From assembly GCF_022430525.1 (NCBI RefSeq), contig NZ_CP092519.1, positions 1,490,454 through 1,554,453 of the forward strand: a DNA stretch of 64,000 nt, written 5' to 3'. Positions 17,119 to 25,418 of this stretch are shown one piece after another. The stretch's first letter is position 1, and each line of letters begins with the position of its first letter. Made by a program: the position numbers and the translations under genes. Source of the stretch: Cetobacterium somerae. GTDB taxonomy: Bacteria > Fusobacteriota > Fusobacteriia > Fusobacteriales > Fusobacteriaceae. Below the pieces are notes generated by a model. The model was not told where the DNA came from. It searched no databases and saw only the letters and a list, made by a program, of their open reading frames with translations.

Positions 17119-19227
17119 CTAGTCTAATTTTATTTTTATTTTCTTTATATCTACCAACTCTTTTTGTGGTTCAACACTTTGACTTTGAACAACTCCTGTT
17201 CCTGTTAACTCAATCTCAATGTCACTTCCCTTGAAAATCTCAATAACTTCTCTAGCACTTAAACCTTTTAAATCTGGCATTATCAAGAGCTCTTCATTAT
17301 TTTCTATACTTTTCAAACTTCTTTTACCTTGAACTCTTATATTTTCTATCTTTTGTGAATAAATATTTTTTAGCTTTGTTACTCTTTTTACAACTTCTCC
17401 TAGAACTGGGGCAGCTGCCGTACCACCGTATTTATCATATAAAACATCTCCCTGAGGTTTAAAAAACATAGCTAATAGTATATACTGAGGTTTTTCTACA
17501 GGAAAAAATCCCATTACAGATGATAAATATTCGTGTTTTACATATCTACCATGTTCACTATATTGAGCAGTTCCAGTTTTTCCACCTATTCTATAATCAT
17601 CAACATGTGCTTTTTTTACAGTTCCTTCCAATACCGCTAGTTCCATCATCGCTCTCATTTCCTTAGATACTTCTTCAGTTAAAACTTTTCCCTTTTGTAT
17701 CGGTAAATTTCTTCTAACTACTAATCCATCTTTATCAGTTATTTTATCAACTATATACGGTTGATACATTACTCCACCATTAATTACAGCTGAAAAAGCT
17801 GTAATCATTTGAATTGGTGTCACTGCGATTCCTTGGCCAAAAGACATAGTACTCTTTTTTAGTCCATTCCATTTTTTTACTGATTCTCTTCTTGGTTTTT
17901 TTTCATAAGGATAATCAACCCCTGTTTTATCGTATAAACCAAAATTTTCTAAATATGTATCAAACTCTTCATTTGTAAACTTGTCTCCAATCAATACCAT
18001 ACCCACATTACTAGATTTTTTAAGTATCTCTTCTGTTGTTAAAATTCCCTTTACACTTCTACTACTTTCTCTAATAGTATGTTTATATTTTGTTATCGTT
18101 CCATTTCCAATATCAAAATTTGTATTTCTTCTTATTTTTTTATCTTGTAATGCTGCTGCTATTATAAGTGGCTTAAATATCGAACCTGGTTCTACTTGTG
18201 ATTGAAATATTGGGTTTGCAACATTCTTTTTGTTTTTCCTAAAAAATGAAGTCGCTAATATTTTTCCATTATTTGGATCCATTAAAATAGCATACGCTTC
18301 TTCTGAATTTGTCTTTTTAAATTGTTTTGCCATCTCATCATTTAAAATATATTGTAAATCATTATCAACAGTTAGATGAATATTCATCCCATCTAAATTA
18401 ACTTTTGTTCTAGCACCTGATGTTGGCAATCCAATTCCTAAGCTTCTAATACTTGGAATAATTCTAGAGATTTTATCGCCTTTTAAATAATTTTCATAAA
18501 AAAGTTCTATTCCAAAAATTCCTTCTTTTTCTGTTCCATGTTTAAATCCAATATTCCCAACTAAAAAGAAATATTGGTCTGGTTTATAATAACGTCTTTC
18601 TTTTCTTCCACTTAAAAATATAATATTTTTTCCTTTTATTTTATATTTCTCTAAAATTTCTTCAATTTCTTTTTTTTCTACATCATCTATATTTCTATTT
18701 AACCTTTTATAAACTCTCTCCTCTTTACCAAGTTTATTAATTGTATTTAATAGTGGTCTATAATTATCTCTTATATACTTCTTATTTACTAATTCTTTTA
18801 AAGCTTCGGGAGCTTCTACAGATTTAATAAATCTTTTAGGATCTACTGATAGCTCATACATATTAATACTATATGCCAACCCTTTCCCTTTAGAATCATA
18901 TATATTTCCTCTTTCTCCACCCTCTCTTCTTTCAACATTTATCTGTTTATTTATCGCTTCTTTATAATTGTTTGAATCAAAAAGTTGTATCTGAATCATT
19001 CTAAATATCAAAATAAAAAAACAAAATAAAATTATATCTGAAGCTATAAAAGATCTTAATATAAAATTATTTTTCATCTTTATCTTTTTCCATTTAAAAA
19101 AAACATATAGATTATATATTAACATTAAAACCACTGCAACTGTTAATAAAAATTTTCTATAATATAAAGAAAGTCCGATACCAAATATCTGTATCAAAAG
19201 TAAAAATATTTTTAGTTTCTTATTCAA
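17119..19227 (-). CDS. ftsI: Division-type penicillin-binding protein (transpeptidase) with PASTA domain
   Basis: The 702-residue class B PBP carries the three penicillin-binding motifs: Ser349-Ile-Phe-Lys352, Ser405-Ser-Asn407 and Lys550-Thr-Gly552. A PASTA domain occupies about 648-702. Class B PBPs cross-link septal peptidoglycan in the periplasm. The usual TM anchor is at about 58-81, but two extra hydrophobic segments (about 6-22 and 26-44) precede it. The GGTGGAG site before the ATG at 19227 supports this long start over Met51, which has no ribosome site. It heads the operon ftsI-priA-def-divIC-glpX. The division versus elongation role is inferred from context. Confidence 0.88.
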   Translation of the reverse strand: MNKKLKIFLLLIQIFGIGLSLYYRKFLLTVAVVLMLIYNLYVFFKWKKIKMKNNFILRSFIASDIILFCFFILIFRMIQIQLFDSNNYKEAINKQINVERREGGERGNIYDSKGKGLAYSINMYELSVDPKRFIKSVEAPEALKELVNKKYIRDNYRPLLNTINKLGKEERVYKRLNRNIDDVEKKEIEEILEKYKIKGKNIIFLSGRKERRYYKPDQYFFLVGNIGFKHGTEKEGIFGIELFYENYLKGDKISRIIPSIRSLGIGLPTSGARTKVNLDGMNIHLTVDNDLQYILNDEMAKQFKKTNSEEAYAILMDPNNGKILATSFFRKNKKNVANPIFQSQVEPGSIFKPLIIAAALQDKKIRRNTNFDIGNGTITKYKHTIRESSRSVKGILTTEEILKKSSNVGMVLIGDKFTNEEFDTYLENFGLYDKTGVDYPYEKKPRRESVKKWNGLKKSTMSFGQGIAVTPIQMITAFSAVINGGVMYQPYIVDKITDKDGLVVRRNLPIQKGKVLTEEVSKEMRAMMELAVLEGTVKKAHVDDYRIGGKTGTAQYSEHGRYVKHEYLSSVMGFFPVEKPQYILLAMFFKPQGDVLYDKYGGTAAAPVLGEVVKRVTKLKNIYSQKIENIRVQGKRSLKSIENNEELLIMPDLKGLSAREVIEIFKGSDIEIELTGTGVVQSQSVEPQKELVDIKKIKIKLD

Positions 19228-19259
19228 TTCTCCACCCTCTTTTTATTTTTCTTTTAAAT

Positions 19260-19265
19260 ATTATA
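19260..19265 (-). promoter_or_regulatory. Candidate -10 box of the ftsI operon
   Basis: TATAAT on the minus strand lies 33 bases before the ftsI start. The -35 region (TACATT, 17 bases upstream) is poor. It faces a divergent TATAAT for the Skp-like gene only 22 bases away, so the two promoters overlap. Confidence 0.5.
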
Positions 19266-19286
19266 TCAAATATTGGCAAAATAATG

Positions 19287-19292
19287 TATAAT
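19287..19292 (+). promoter_or_regulatory. Candidate -10 box of the Skp/OmpH gene
   Basis: TATAAT on the plus strand lies 32 bases before the ATG at 19325; a weak TATCAA is 17 bases upstream. An AAAGGAG ribosome site follows. Confidence 0.5.
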
Positions 19293-19324
19293 AAGAATAA
19301 AATTCCACAAAAAGGAGTATTTAT

Positions 19325-19831
19325 ATGAATGTTTTATTTCTATTGCTTTTTATGACCACTTCAGCCTTTGCACTCAATATTGGAGTTATCGACTCTGAAT
19401 ACATCTTTAGTCAGTACAATAAGCGTTTTGAAATGGAAGAAAAACTTGAAAATAAAAGATTAGAGTTAAATTCAGAAATTGAAGGATTAAGACAAAGCTT
19501 ATTAGAACAAGAAAAAATTATCAAATCAAATTCAAAAATCACAGAAGAAGATAAGAAAAAACTATTAGATTTAAAAAAGCAATTTCAAGAAAAAATTGAA
19601 ACTTCTGAAAGAGTTTTTCAAGAGGACCAACAAAACTTTATTTATGATATTAAATTTGAAATAGACTCCGTTGCTATTTTAATTGGAAAACAAAAAAATT
19701 TAGAGATGGTTATTGAAAAAAGTGCCACAATTTATGGAGGCGTTGACCTTACTGAAGATGTTCTTAATTTTTTAAATAATAAAGAATCGTATAAACTAGA
19801 TACTACTAATCTTTTGAAAAAACAATTATAA
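19325..19831 (+). CDS. Skp/OmpH-family periplasmic chaperone
   Basis: The 168-residue protein has a signal peptide (about 1-16, 'TTSAFA' before the cut) followed by 'LNIGVIDSEYIFSQYN', the typical start of Skp/OmpH. A long charged coiled coil (about 35-110) and a 'KNLEMVIEKSATIYGGVDLTEDVL' end complete the fold. Skp guides unfolded outer-membrane proteins across the periplasm. It stands alone on the plus strand, divergent from ftsI. Its presence is evidence for an outer membrane. Confidence 0.85.
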   Translation: MNVLFLLLFMTTSAFALNIGVIDSEYIFSQYNKRFEMEEKLENKRLELNSEIEGLRQSLLEQEKIIKSNSKITEEDKKKLLDLKKQFQEKIETSERVFQEDQQNFIYDIKFEIDSVAILIGKQKNLEMVIEKSATIYGGVDLTEDVLNFLNNKESYKLDTTNLLKKQL

Positions 19832-19882
19832 ATGGAGGGTTAAATATAATTTATCCCTTTTTTATTTTGCAAAAAATAAAAA

Positions 19883-19902
19883 AAAAGCACTTTCATGCTT
19901 TT
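19883..19902 (-). terminator. Terminator of the two-tRNA operon
   Basis: The stem AAAAGCA / TGCTTTT has a 6-base loop and is followed on the minus strand by a run of T residues. It lies 11 bases past tRNA-Val copy 2. Confidence 0.75.
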
Positions 19903-19912
19903 AAAATCTAAA

Positions 19913-19988
19913 TGGTGGAAACAACTGGACTTGAACCAGTGACCCCCTGCTTGTAAGGCAGGTGCTCTCCCAACTGAGCTATGCTTCC
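19913..19988 (-). tRNA. tRNA-Val(UAC), copy 2
   Basis: The gene is base-for-base identical to the copy at 10515-10590, with anticodon TAC and an encoded CCA. Confidence 0.95.
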
Positions 19989-19991
19989 AAA

Positions 19992-20066
19992 TGGTACCCC
20001 GTAGGGGAATCGAACCCCTGTTTATAGAGTGAAAATCTATTGTCCTTACCACTGAACGAACGGGGC
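19992..20066 (-). tRNA. tRNA-Glu(UUC), copy 2
   Basis: The gene is identical to the copy at 10593-10667, with anticodon TTC and an encoded CCA. It is first in this two-gene operon, about 33 bases from the -10 box. Confidence 0.95.
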
Positions 20067-20099
20067 AACTTCGCTTTTTTGCGTTGTTGCTACATAATA

Positions 20100-20128
20100 A
20101 TAGTACCATCTTTTCAATAATTTGTCAA
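20100..20128 (-). promoter_or_regulatory. Promoter of the tRNA-Glu/tRNA-Val operon
   Basis: A perfect TTGACA (20123-20128) and TACTAT (20100-20105) are spaced by 17 bases on the minus strand. The same two hexamers, spacing and GG before the -10 occur at the other tRNA operon. Confidence 0.9.
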
Positions 20129-20136
20129 TAGTATTT

Positions 20137-20493
20137 TTATTTTTTTATTTCATCCCATTCTTTTTCTTTAAAACCTATTAAAATACTATCTTTTCCTATA
20201 AGTAAAGGTCTTTTTACTAGCATTCCATTGCTTGAAAGAATATCTAAAAGTTCATCTTCATTATTTAAAGCTACTTTCTCCTTTAAGTTCATTTCTCTAT
20301 ACAAAATGCCACTTGTATTAAAAAACTTTTTTATTGGCTGACCACTTAAAGTAATCCATTTTTTTAATTCCTCTTTTGTTGGATTATTTTCAACAATATG
20401 TCTTGACTCAAAATCCACTCCATTTTCTTCTAACCATTTTTTTGCTTTTACACACGTTGAACATTTAGGATAATTTACAAATAAATATTTCAT
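20137..20493 (-). CDS. ArsC/Spx-family thioredoxin-fold protein
   Basis: The 118-residue protein opens with 'YPKCSTCVKAKKWLEENG', the CXXC active-site start of the ArsC/Spx/YffB family, and ends with 'MLVKRPLLIGKDSILIGFKEKEW', which is equally typical. Members include glutaredoxin-dependent arsenate reductase and the transcription regulator Spx. No arsenic gene is nearby, and the extra Cys of true ArsC cannot be assigned, so the function stays open. It lies after the metK terminator and just before the tRNA promoter. Confidence 0.8.
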   Translation of the reverse strand: MKYLFVNYPKCSTCVKAKKWLEENGVDFESRHIVENNPTKEELKKWITLSGQPIKKFFNTSGILYREMNLKEKVALNNEDELLDILSSNGMLVKRPLLIGKDSILIGFKEKEWDEIKK

Positions 20494-20538
20494 ACTTCAC
20501 CTCTCCTTTTCTTTTTTTATAGCTTAGCACTAAAATAA

Positions 20539-20568
20539 AAAAAAGGGAAGTATATTCTTCCCTTTTTT
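20539..20568 (-). terminator. Terminator of metK
   Basis: A 12-bp stem AAAAAAGGGAAG / CTTCCCTTTTTT has a 6-base loop and runs into T residues on the minus strand, 10 bases beyond the metK stop. Confidence 0.85.
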
Positions 20569-20577
20569 CGTATAGTA

Positions 20578-21732
20578 TTATCTGTTTAAATATTTTTTTA
20601 ATTCTTCAGCTTTATTTACTCTTTCCCAAGGTAAATCTAAATCTGTTCTTCCAATATGTCCAAAAGCTGCTAAATCTTGATAATTAAAGTTTCCACTTCT
20701 CAACTCTAAATCTCTTTCAATTCCTCTTGGTGTTAAATCAAATACATTTTGAACAGCTTCAGCTAATTTAATTTCATCCACTTTTCCTGTTCCAAATGTT
20801 TCTACTTTTACAGATGTTGGCTCAACTACACCAATAGCATAAGATAATTGAACTTCACATTTATCAGCTAAATCTGCTGCAACGATATTCTTTGCTACCC
20901 ATCTAGCTGCATATGCTGCTGATCTATCAACCTTTGAAGGATCTTTACCAGAAAAAGCTCCTCCTCCATGTCTGAAAAATCCACCATATGTATCAACAAT
21001 TATTTTTCTTCCAGTTAATCCAGTATCTCCATGTGGTCCTCCGATTACGAATCTTCCAGTTGGATTTATATGATAATTTTTCACTTCCTCTGTATTTAAG
21101 TTATAAGCTTCTAAAACTGGCTTTATCACTAACTCTTTTACATCTTTATGAATTTGCTCTTGAGTTACATCTGGATTATGTTGAACCGAAACTACAACAG
21201 TATCCACTCCTACAACTTTCCCATTCTCATCATAGGCTAATGTTACTTGAGATTTTGCATCTGGTCTTGCCCAAGCTAACTCTTTTGATCTTGTTAATCT
21301 TGTTAATTTTACAATTATCTCTCTCGCTAAAACTAATGCTAACGGCATTAATTCTGGAGTTTCTTTTACAGCTCCACCAAACATTATTCCTTGGTCTCCT
21401 GCTCCTCCAACATCCACTCCCATAGCTATATCAGGAGATTGAGAATGAATTGCATTTAACACTCCGCAATCTGAATCAAATCCCATTCCTTGTCTATATC
21501 CAATTTCATCAATTTTATTTCTAACTATATCTTGTATATCAATATAAGTTGTTGTTGTAATCTCTCCACCCACAACAACTTGACCTGTTGTACAAAACAC
21601 TTCACAAGCTACTCTTGCTGCTGGATCATTTTTAATACATGCATCTAATACTGCATCTGATATTTGATCTGCTATTTTATCTGGATGTCCTGGTGATACA
21701 CACTCCGAAGTAAAGTAAGTTAAATTTTTCAT
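20578..21732 (-). CDS. metK: S-adenosylmethionine synthetase
   Basis: MetK (384 residues) makes SAM from methionine and ATP. Family signatures are clear: '[22 protein letters not shown]' near the N-terminus, '[10 protein letters not shown]' (about 114-123) and '[16 protein letters not shown]'. The gene stands alone between its own terminator and an S-box riboswitch upstream, so it should be shut off when SAM is plentiful. An AGGAGG ribosome site precedes the ATG. Confidence 0.98.
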   Translation of the reverse strand: MKNLTYFTSECVSPGHPDKIADQISDAVLDACIKNDPAARVACEVFCTTGQVVVGGEITTTTYIDIQDIVRNKIDEIGYRQGMGFDSDCGVLNAIHSQSPDIAMGVDVGGAGDQGIMFGGAVKETPELMPLALVLAREIIVKLTRLTRSKELAWARPDAKSQVTLAYDENGKVVGVDTVVVSVQHNPDVTQEQIHKDVKELVIKPVLEAYNLNTEEVKNYHINPTGRFVIGGPHGDTGLTGRKIIVDTYGGFFRHGGGAFSGKDPSKVDRSAAYAARWVAKNIVAADLADKCEVQLSYAIGVVEPTSVKVETFGTGKVDEIKLAEAVQNVFDLTPRGIERDLELRSGNFNYQDLAAFGHIGRTDLDLPWERVNKAEELKKYLNR

Positions 21733-21767
21733 TATTTCCTCCTAAATATTAATCAAAAGAGATAAAA

Positions 21768-21803
21768 AAAGCCTTTTATCTCTCCAGAAAGATAAAAGGC
21801 TTT
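21768..21803 (-). terminator. Riboswitch-controlled terminator before metK
   Basis: A 14-bp perfect stem AAAGCCTTTTATCT / AGATAAAAGGCTTT is followed by T residues on the minus strand, 36 bases before the metK start. Its 5' arm and loop (ATCTTTCTGGA) are complementary over 11 bases to the 3' part of the aptamer (TCCAGAAAGAT), giving a ready antiterminator. Confidence 0.92.
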
Positions 21804-21814
21804 ATGCTCTTATA

Positions 21815-21900
21815 AGTCATCTTTCTGGAATTAGCACCACACCTCTAAGGTAGGTTGCTGAAACGTCATAGGGCCAGTCCCTCAGTCTCTCTTGATGATT
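21815..21900 (-). promoter_or_regulatory. SAM-I (S-box) riboswitch aptamer controlling metK
   Basis: On the minus strand the conserved S-box blocks are present in order: AAGAGAGACTGAGGGACTGG, CCCTATGACGTTTCAGCAACC, and GGTGCTAATTCC. P1 is formed by TCATC and GATGA. The aptamer lies directly before a terminator that it can control, upstream of metK. SAM binding would free the terminator and stop metK transcription. Confidence 0.95.
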
Positions 21901-21919
21901 TTGTTTTTTTTGTAACTAA

Positions 21920-21948
21920 ATTATATATTATTTGTATTATTTAGTCAA
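21920..21948 (-). promoter_or_regulatory. Promoter of the metK riboswitch transcript
   Basis: TTGACT (21943-21948) and TATAAT (21920-21925) are spaced by 17 bases on the minus strand. The box ends 8 bases from the glyS stop and 20 bases before the aptamer. Confidence 0.88.
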
Positions 21949-21955
21949 TATTTTT

Positions 21956-24031
21956 TTATTTTTTCTCTTCAATTAATGTTAAATTAACCATTTTATTAAA
22001 GATTGTAGCTATATAATTAAGTTGTGACAATCTATTATTTTTTATAACCTCATCTTTGTCCATTACCATTATAGATTCGAAGTATCTATTGATAATATCT
22101 TCAGTTGATAAAAGTACATTTAAGTATCCTATATAATTTTTAGCAACTAACATCTCTTTTGCATCTCTTGCAACTTCTTGAGATTTATCAAATAGTTCTT
22201 TTTCTATCTCTTCTTTTAAAAGATTAGGGTCTACCATAACTCCCTCAAATCCTTTAGAGATATTTCCAACTCTTTTCATTAATGAAACTAAGTTATTAAA
22301 GCTATCCATTTTTGTAAATTCATCAACTGCTTTTATTCTTAATAAAGTATCAACCAAGTTATCAAAACTTTTATCTACAACTGCAGATACAATATCCTTT
22401 GAATATCCCATTTCTGTAAATACATTTAATGCTCTTTGCTTAAAGAACTCCATCACTTCATTTAAAACTTCAGCTTTATCTCTTTTTAGTACTCCTGCAG
22501 TAGCAAGCGTATCTAATGCTCTTTCTACTAAAGACTTTAAAGAAATATTTAAGTTTGAATCTAAAACAATGTTTACAATACCTAAAGCTGCTCTTCTTAA
22601 AGCAAACGGATCTTTAGAACCACTTGGAATTATTCCAACACCAAAACATCCACAAAGAGTATCTATTCTATCAGATATTCCTGCTATAATTCCTTCTACA
22701 CCTTTTGGTAAAAGGTCTCCTTGATATCTTGGGTAATAGTGTTCTTCAATACCTTTTGCTACTAACTCAGACTCTCCTGATTTTAATGCGTAGTCTGCTC
22801 CCATAAATCCTTGAAGTTTTGTAAACTCTTTTTCTCCAATCATATTAGAAACTAAGTCAGCTTTTGCTAATAAAATTGTTCTATCAATTGTTTCTTTTCT
22901 AGTTTCCATTCCAGTAGCCTCTATTAAATAGTCTGCTATTTTTTGAGATCTTTCAATTTTATTATATATAGTTCCTAAATCTTTTTGGAATACAACTTGT
23001 TTTAATTTCTCAACATTTTCTATTAGAGGCTTCTTTAAATCTTCATGATAGAAAAATCTTGCATCAGCAAGTCTTGCAGATAAAACCTTTTCATTTCCTT
23101 TTCTAACTTGTTCAGAATCTTCAATACCGTTTCTAATTACAACAAATTTAGGTAAAAGTTTTCCTTCTAAATCCAAAATAGGGAAATATCTTTGGTGAAC
23201 TTGCATTGATATAATTAAAACATCTTGAGGAACTTCTAAGAAATCAGAATTAAATGTTCCAACTATCGGATATGGATATTCAACTAAGTTTGCAACCTCT
23301 TTTAATAAATCTTCATCTACTAAAACTTGCTCATTAGAATCCTCACATTTTTCTTTTATAAGTTTCTTAATTAAATTCTTTCTCTCTTCAACATCTATAA
23401 TTACATTATTTTCTTTTATTTTTTCAAAATATTCATCAATATTAGAAACCTCAAAATTGCTTCCAAAGAATCTATGTCCTCTAGATGCTCTTCCACTTTT
23501 TATTCCTTCTATTTCAAAATTTACTATTTCTCCATCTACTAAAGCTAAGAACCATTGAATCGGTCTAGCAAACTTTAATTTTTTCATTCCCCACTTCATT
23601 GATTTAGGGAAGTTTATCTCTAGTACCAATTCTTTTAAAAGATCTGAAAGTAGAGCTTTTGTACATTCACCTTTTAAGAATTTTCTAACTGCTATGTACT
23701 CACCTTTAGGAGTTTCTATTATCTCTAAATCTGTAGCTTCTACACCTTGAGATTTTGCAAATCCTAATCCTGCTCTTGAAATTTCTCCATTTTCACCAAA
23801 AGCAACTTGCTTTGCAGGTCCCATGTTTAAGATATCTAAGTTTTCTTGAGTTTCTGCCAATCCCTCTACTAAAACAACCAGTCTTCTTGGTGTTCCAAAA
23901 GTTTTTATTTCATCAAATTTTATTCTTTTTTCATTTAACTTACCTTCTAAGTTCTCTTTCATCTCTTTTAGAGTTTGAACAAGGAATCTTGCAGGTAACT
24001 CTTCCATTCCTATTTCAAAAAGTAATCTCAC
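21956..24031 (-). CDS. glyS: Glycyl-tRNA synthetase beta subunit
   Basis: GlyS (691 residues, normal size) is the tRNA-recognising subunit of the bacterial alpha2beta2 glycyl-tRNA synthetase. It starts 'LLFEIGMEELPARFLVQ', a family hallmark, and carries the HD-like region ('LSARLADARFFYHEDLKKPL') and a C-terminal DALR-type anticodon-binding region. It follows glyQ by 25 bases and is the last gene of the tex-to-glyS run. Confidence 0.97.
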   Translation of the reverse strand: MRLLFEIGMEELPARFLVQTLKEMKENLEGKLNEKRIKFDEIKTFGTPRRLVVLVEGLAETQENLDILNMGPAKQVAFGENGEISRAGLGFAKSQGVEATDLEIIETPKGEYIAVRKFLKGECTKALLSDLLKELVLEINFPKSMKWGMKKLKFARPIQWFLALVDGEIVNFEIEGIKSGRASRGHRFFGSNFEVSNIDEYFEKIKENNVIIDVEERKNLIKKLIKEKCEDSNEQVLVDEDLLKEVANLVEYPYPIVGTFNSDFLEVPQDVLIISMQVHQRYFPILDLEGKLLPKFVVIRNGIEDSEQVRKGNEKVLSARLADARFFYHEDLKKPLIENVEKLKQVVFQKDLGTIYNKIERSQKIADYLIEATGMETRKETIDRTILLAKADLVSNMIGEKEFTKLQGFMGADYALKSGESELVAKGIEEHYYPRYQGDLLPKGVEGIIAGISDRIDTLCGCFGVGIIPSGSKDPFALRRAALGIVNIVLDSNLNISLKSLVERALDTLATAGVLKRDKAEVLNEVMEFFKQRALNVFTEMGYSKDIVSAVVDKSFDNLVDTLLRIKAVDEFTKMDSFNNLVSLMKRVGNISKGFEGVMVDPNLLKEEIEKELFDKSQEVARDAKEMLVAKNYIGYLNVLLSTEDIINRYFESIMVMDKDEVIKNNRLSQLNYIATIFNKMVNLTLIEEKK

Positions 24032-24056
24032 TTTCTATTCCTCCTCTTTTTTCCTT

Positions 24057-24929
24057 TTACTTTTTTTTCAGTAAAGGGTATCCTAGTTCTTTTCTATTTT
24101 GTACAAATACTTCTGCACATCTCTTAGCTAGGTTTCTAACTCTTAAAATATAAGCCATTCTCTCTGTTGTAGAGATTGCTCCTCTTGAGTCTAGAACGTT
24201 GAATGTGTGAGAACATTTTAAAACATAGTCATATGCTGGCATTACTAAATTTTCATTTAATGCTCTATCAGCTTCTTTTTCATAATCATCAAACCATCTA
24301 AAGTGGCTTTCTAAATCTGCTACTTCAAATGAGTATTTTGAATTTTCATACTCATACTGATATCTCATATCTCCATATTTAATTCCTGGTGCCCACTCTA
24401 AATCATACACATTTTCTTTATTTTGAATATATAATGCTAATCTTTCTAATCCGTATGTTATTTCAACAGGAACAACTTCTAACTCCAATCCTCCAACTTG
24501 TTGGAAATATGTAAATTGAGTTACTTCCATTCCATCTAGCCATACTTCCCATCCTAATCCCCATGCTCCTAACGTCGGTGACTCCCAGTCATCTTCAACA
24601 AAACGAATATCATGTTTTAAAGGATCTATTCCTAAAACTTTTAATGATTCTAAATAAAGCTCTTGAATATTGTCTGGTGATGGTTTCATTATAACTTGAA
24701 ATTGGTGGTGTTGATAAACTCTATTTGGATTTTCTCCATATCTACCATCCTTTGGTCTTCTTGATGGCTCAACATATGCTACATTCCATGGCTCTGGTCC
24801 TAAAGACATTAAAAATGTATTCGGATTAAATGTTCCAGCTCCTGTTTCTATATCGTATGGATTTCCAATGATACACCCTTTTGAACTCCAATACTGCTGA
24901 AGAGCAAATATCATCTCTTGAAATGTCAT
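24057..24929 (-). CDS. glyQ: Glycyl-tRNA synthetase alpha subunit
   Basis: GlyQ (290 residues) is the catalytic class II subunit. The start '[21 protein letters not shown]' and motifs '[22 protein letters not shown]' and '[10 protein letters not shown]' are nearly invariant in the family. It lies between lspA (11 bases upstream) and glyS. No T-box leader is visible before it, so expression probably comes from the upstream operon. Confidence 0.98.
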   Translation of the reverse strand: MTFQEMIFALQQYWSSKGCIIGNPYDIETGAGTFNPNTFLMSLGPEPWNVAYVEPSRRPKDGRYGENPNRVYQHHQFQVIMKPSPDNIQELYLESLKVLGIDPLKHDIRFVEDDWESPTLGAWGLGWEVWLDGMEVTQFTYFQQVGGLELEVVPVEITYGLERLALYIQNKENVYDLEWAPGIKYGDMRYQYEYENSKYSFEVADLESHFRWFDDYEKEADRALNENLVMPAYDYVLKCSHTFNVLDSRGAISTTERMAYILRVRNLAKRCAEVFVQNRKELGYPLLKKK

Positions 24930-24940
24930 TTCACTTCCTC

Positions 24941-25399
24941 CTAATCTTTCTTTTTCCTTTTACTATCTAGTAAGCTATCTACTATTATTAAAATAACTCC
25001 TATATTTATCCAAACATCAGCTAGATTAAATACAAATACCCATATACCTCTAAAGTCAATCATATCAATAACAAATCCTCTATAGATTCTATCAATGATA
25101 TTTCCAATTGCTCCACCTAAAATAAATGAATATCCTAACTTCTCAATAACTGAAAATTTATTTCTATTTTTAAAAAAGTAAAAACCTAATCCAAATATTA
25201 CTACAATTGTTAAAATAGAGATTATATCAAGTTTTCCTTGAAACATTCCAAAAGCTATTCCTCTATTTTTTACATAAGTTAGATGGAAAAACTCTCCCAA
25301 AATTGGGAAAGTTTCTCCTTCTACTAACCAAGTGTCTATTTCATATTTGGATATTTGATCTAAGAATACTAATAAAAATATTATCCCTATATATAACAC
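24941..25399 (-). CDS. lspA: Lipoprotein signal peptidase (signal peptidase II)
   Basis: LspA (152 residues) cleaves prolipoproteins in the inner membrane. Four hydrophobic segments are visible. The catalytic aspartates are Asp112 in 'GFVIDMIDF' and Asp128 in 'FNLADVW', with the conserved '[10 protein letters not shown]' before them. It follows ileS by 19 bases; ileS-lspA pairing is widespread in bacteria. Confidence 0.96.
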   Translation of the reverse strand: MLYIGIIFLLVFLDQISKYEIDTWLVEGETFPILGEFFHLTYVKNRGIAFGMFQGKLDIISILTIVVIFGLGFYFFKNRNKFSVIEKLGYSFILGGAIGNIIDRIYRGFVIDMIDFRGIWVFVFNLADVWINIGVILIIVDSLLDSKRKKKD

Positions 25400-25418
25400 A
25401 GCTCACCTCTTTGAATAA

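Noticed and set aside
19840..20109. 89-residue ORF on the minus strand across the second tRNA pair
   Set aside because: It is the same tRNA translation artefact, with no ribosome site and no protein features.
20988..21425. 145-residue Leu-rich ORF on the plus strand inside metK
   Set aside because: It is the antisense shadow of a well-conserved gene, with no ribosome site and a composition typical of antisense frames.
23755..24153. 132-residue plus-strand ORF opposite glyS/glyQ
   Set aside because: It is Leu/Phe-rich antisense to two invariant genes and has no start signal.
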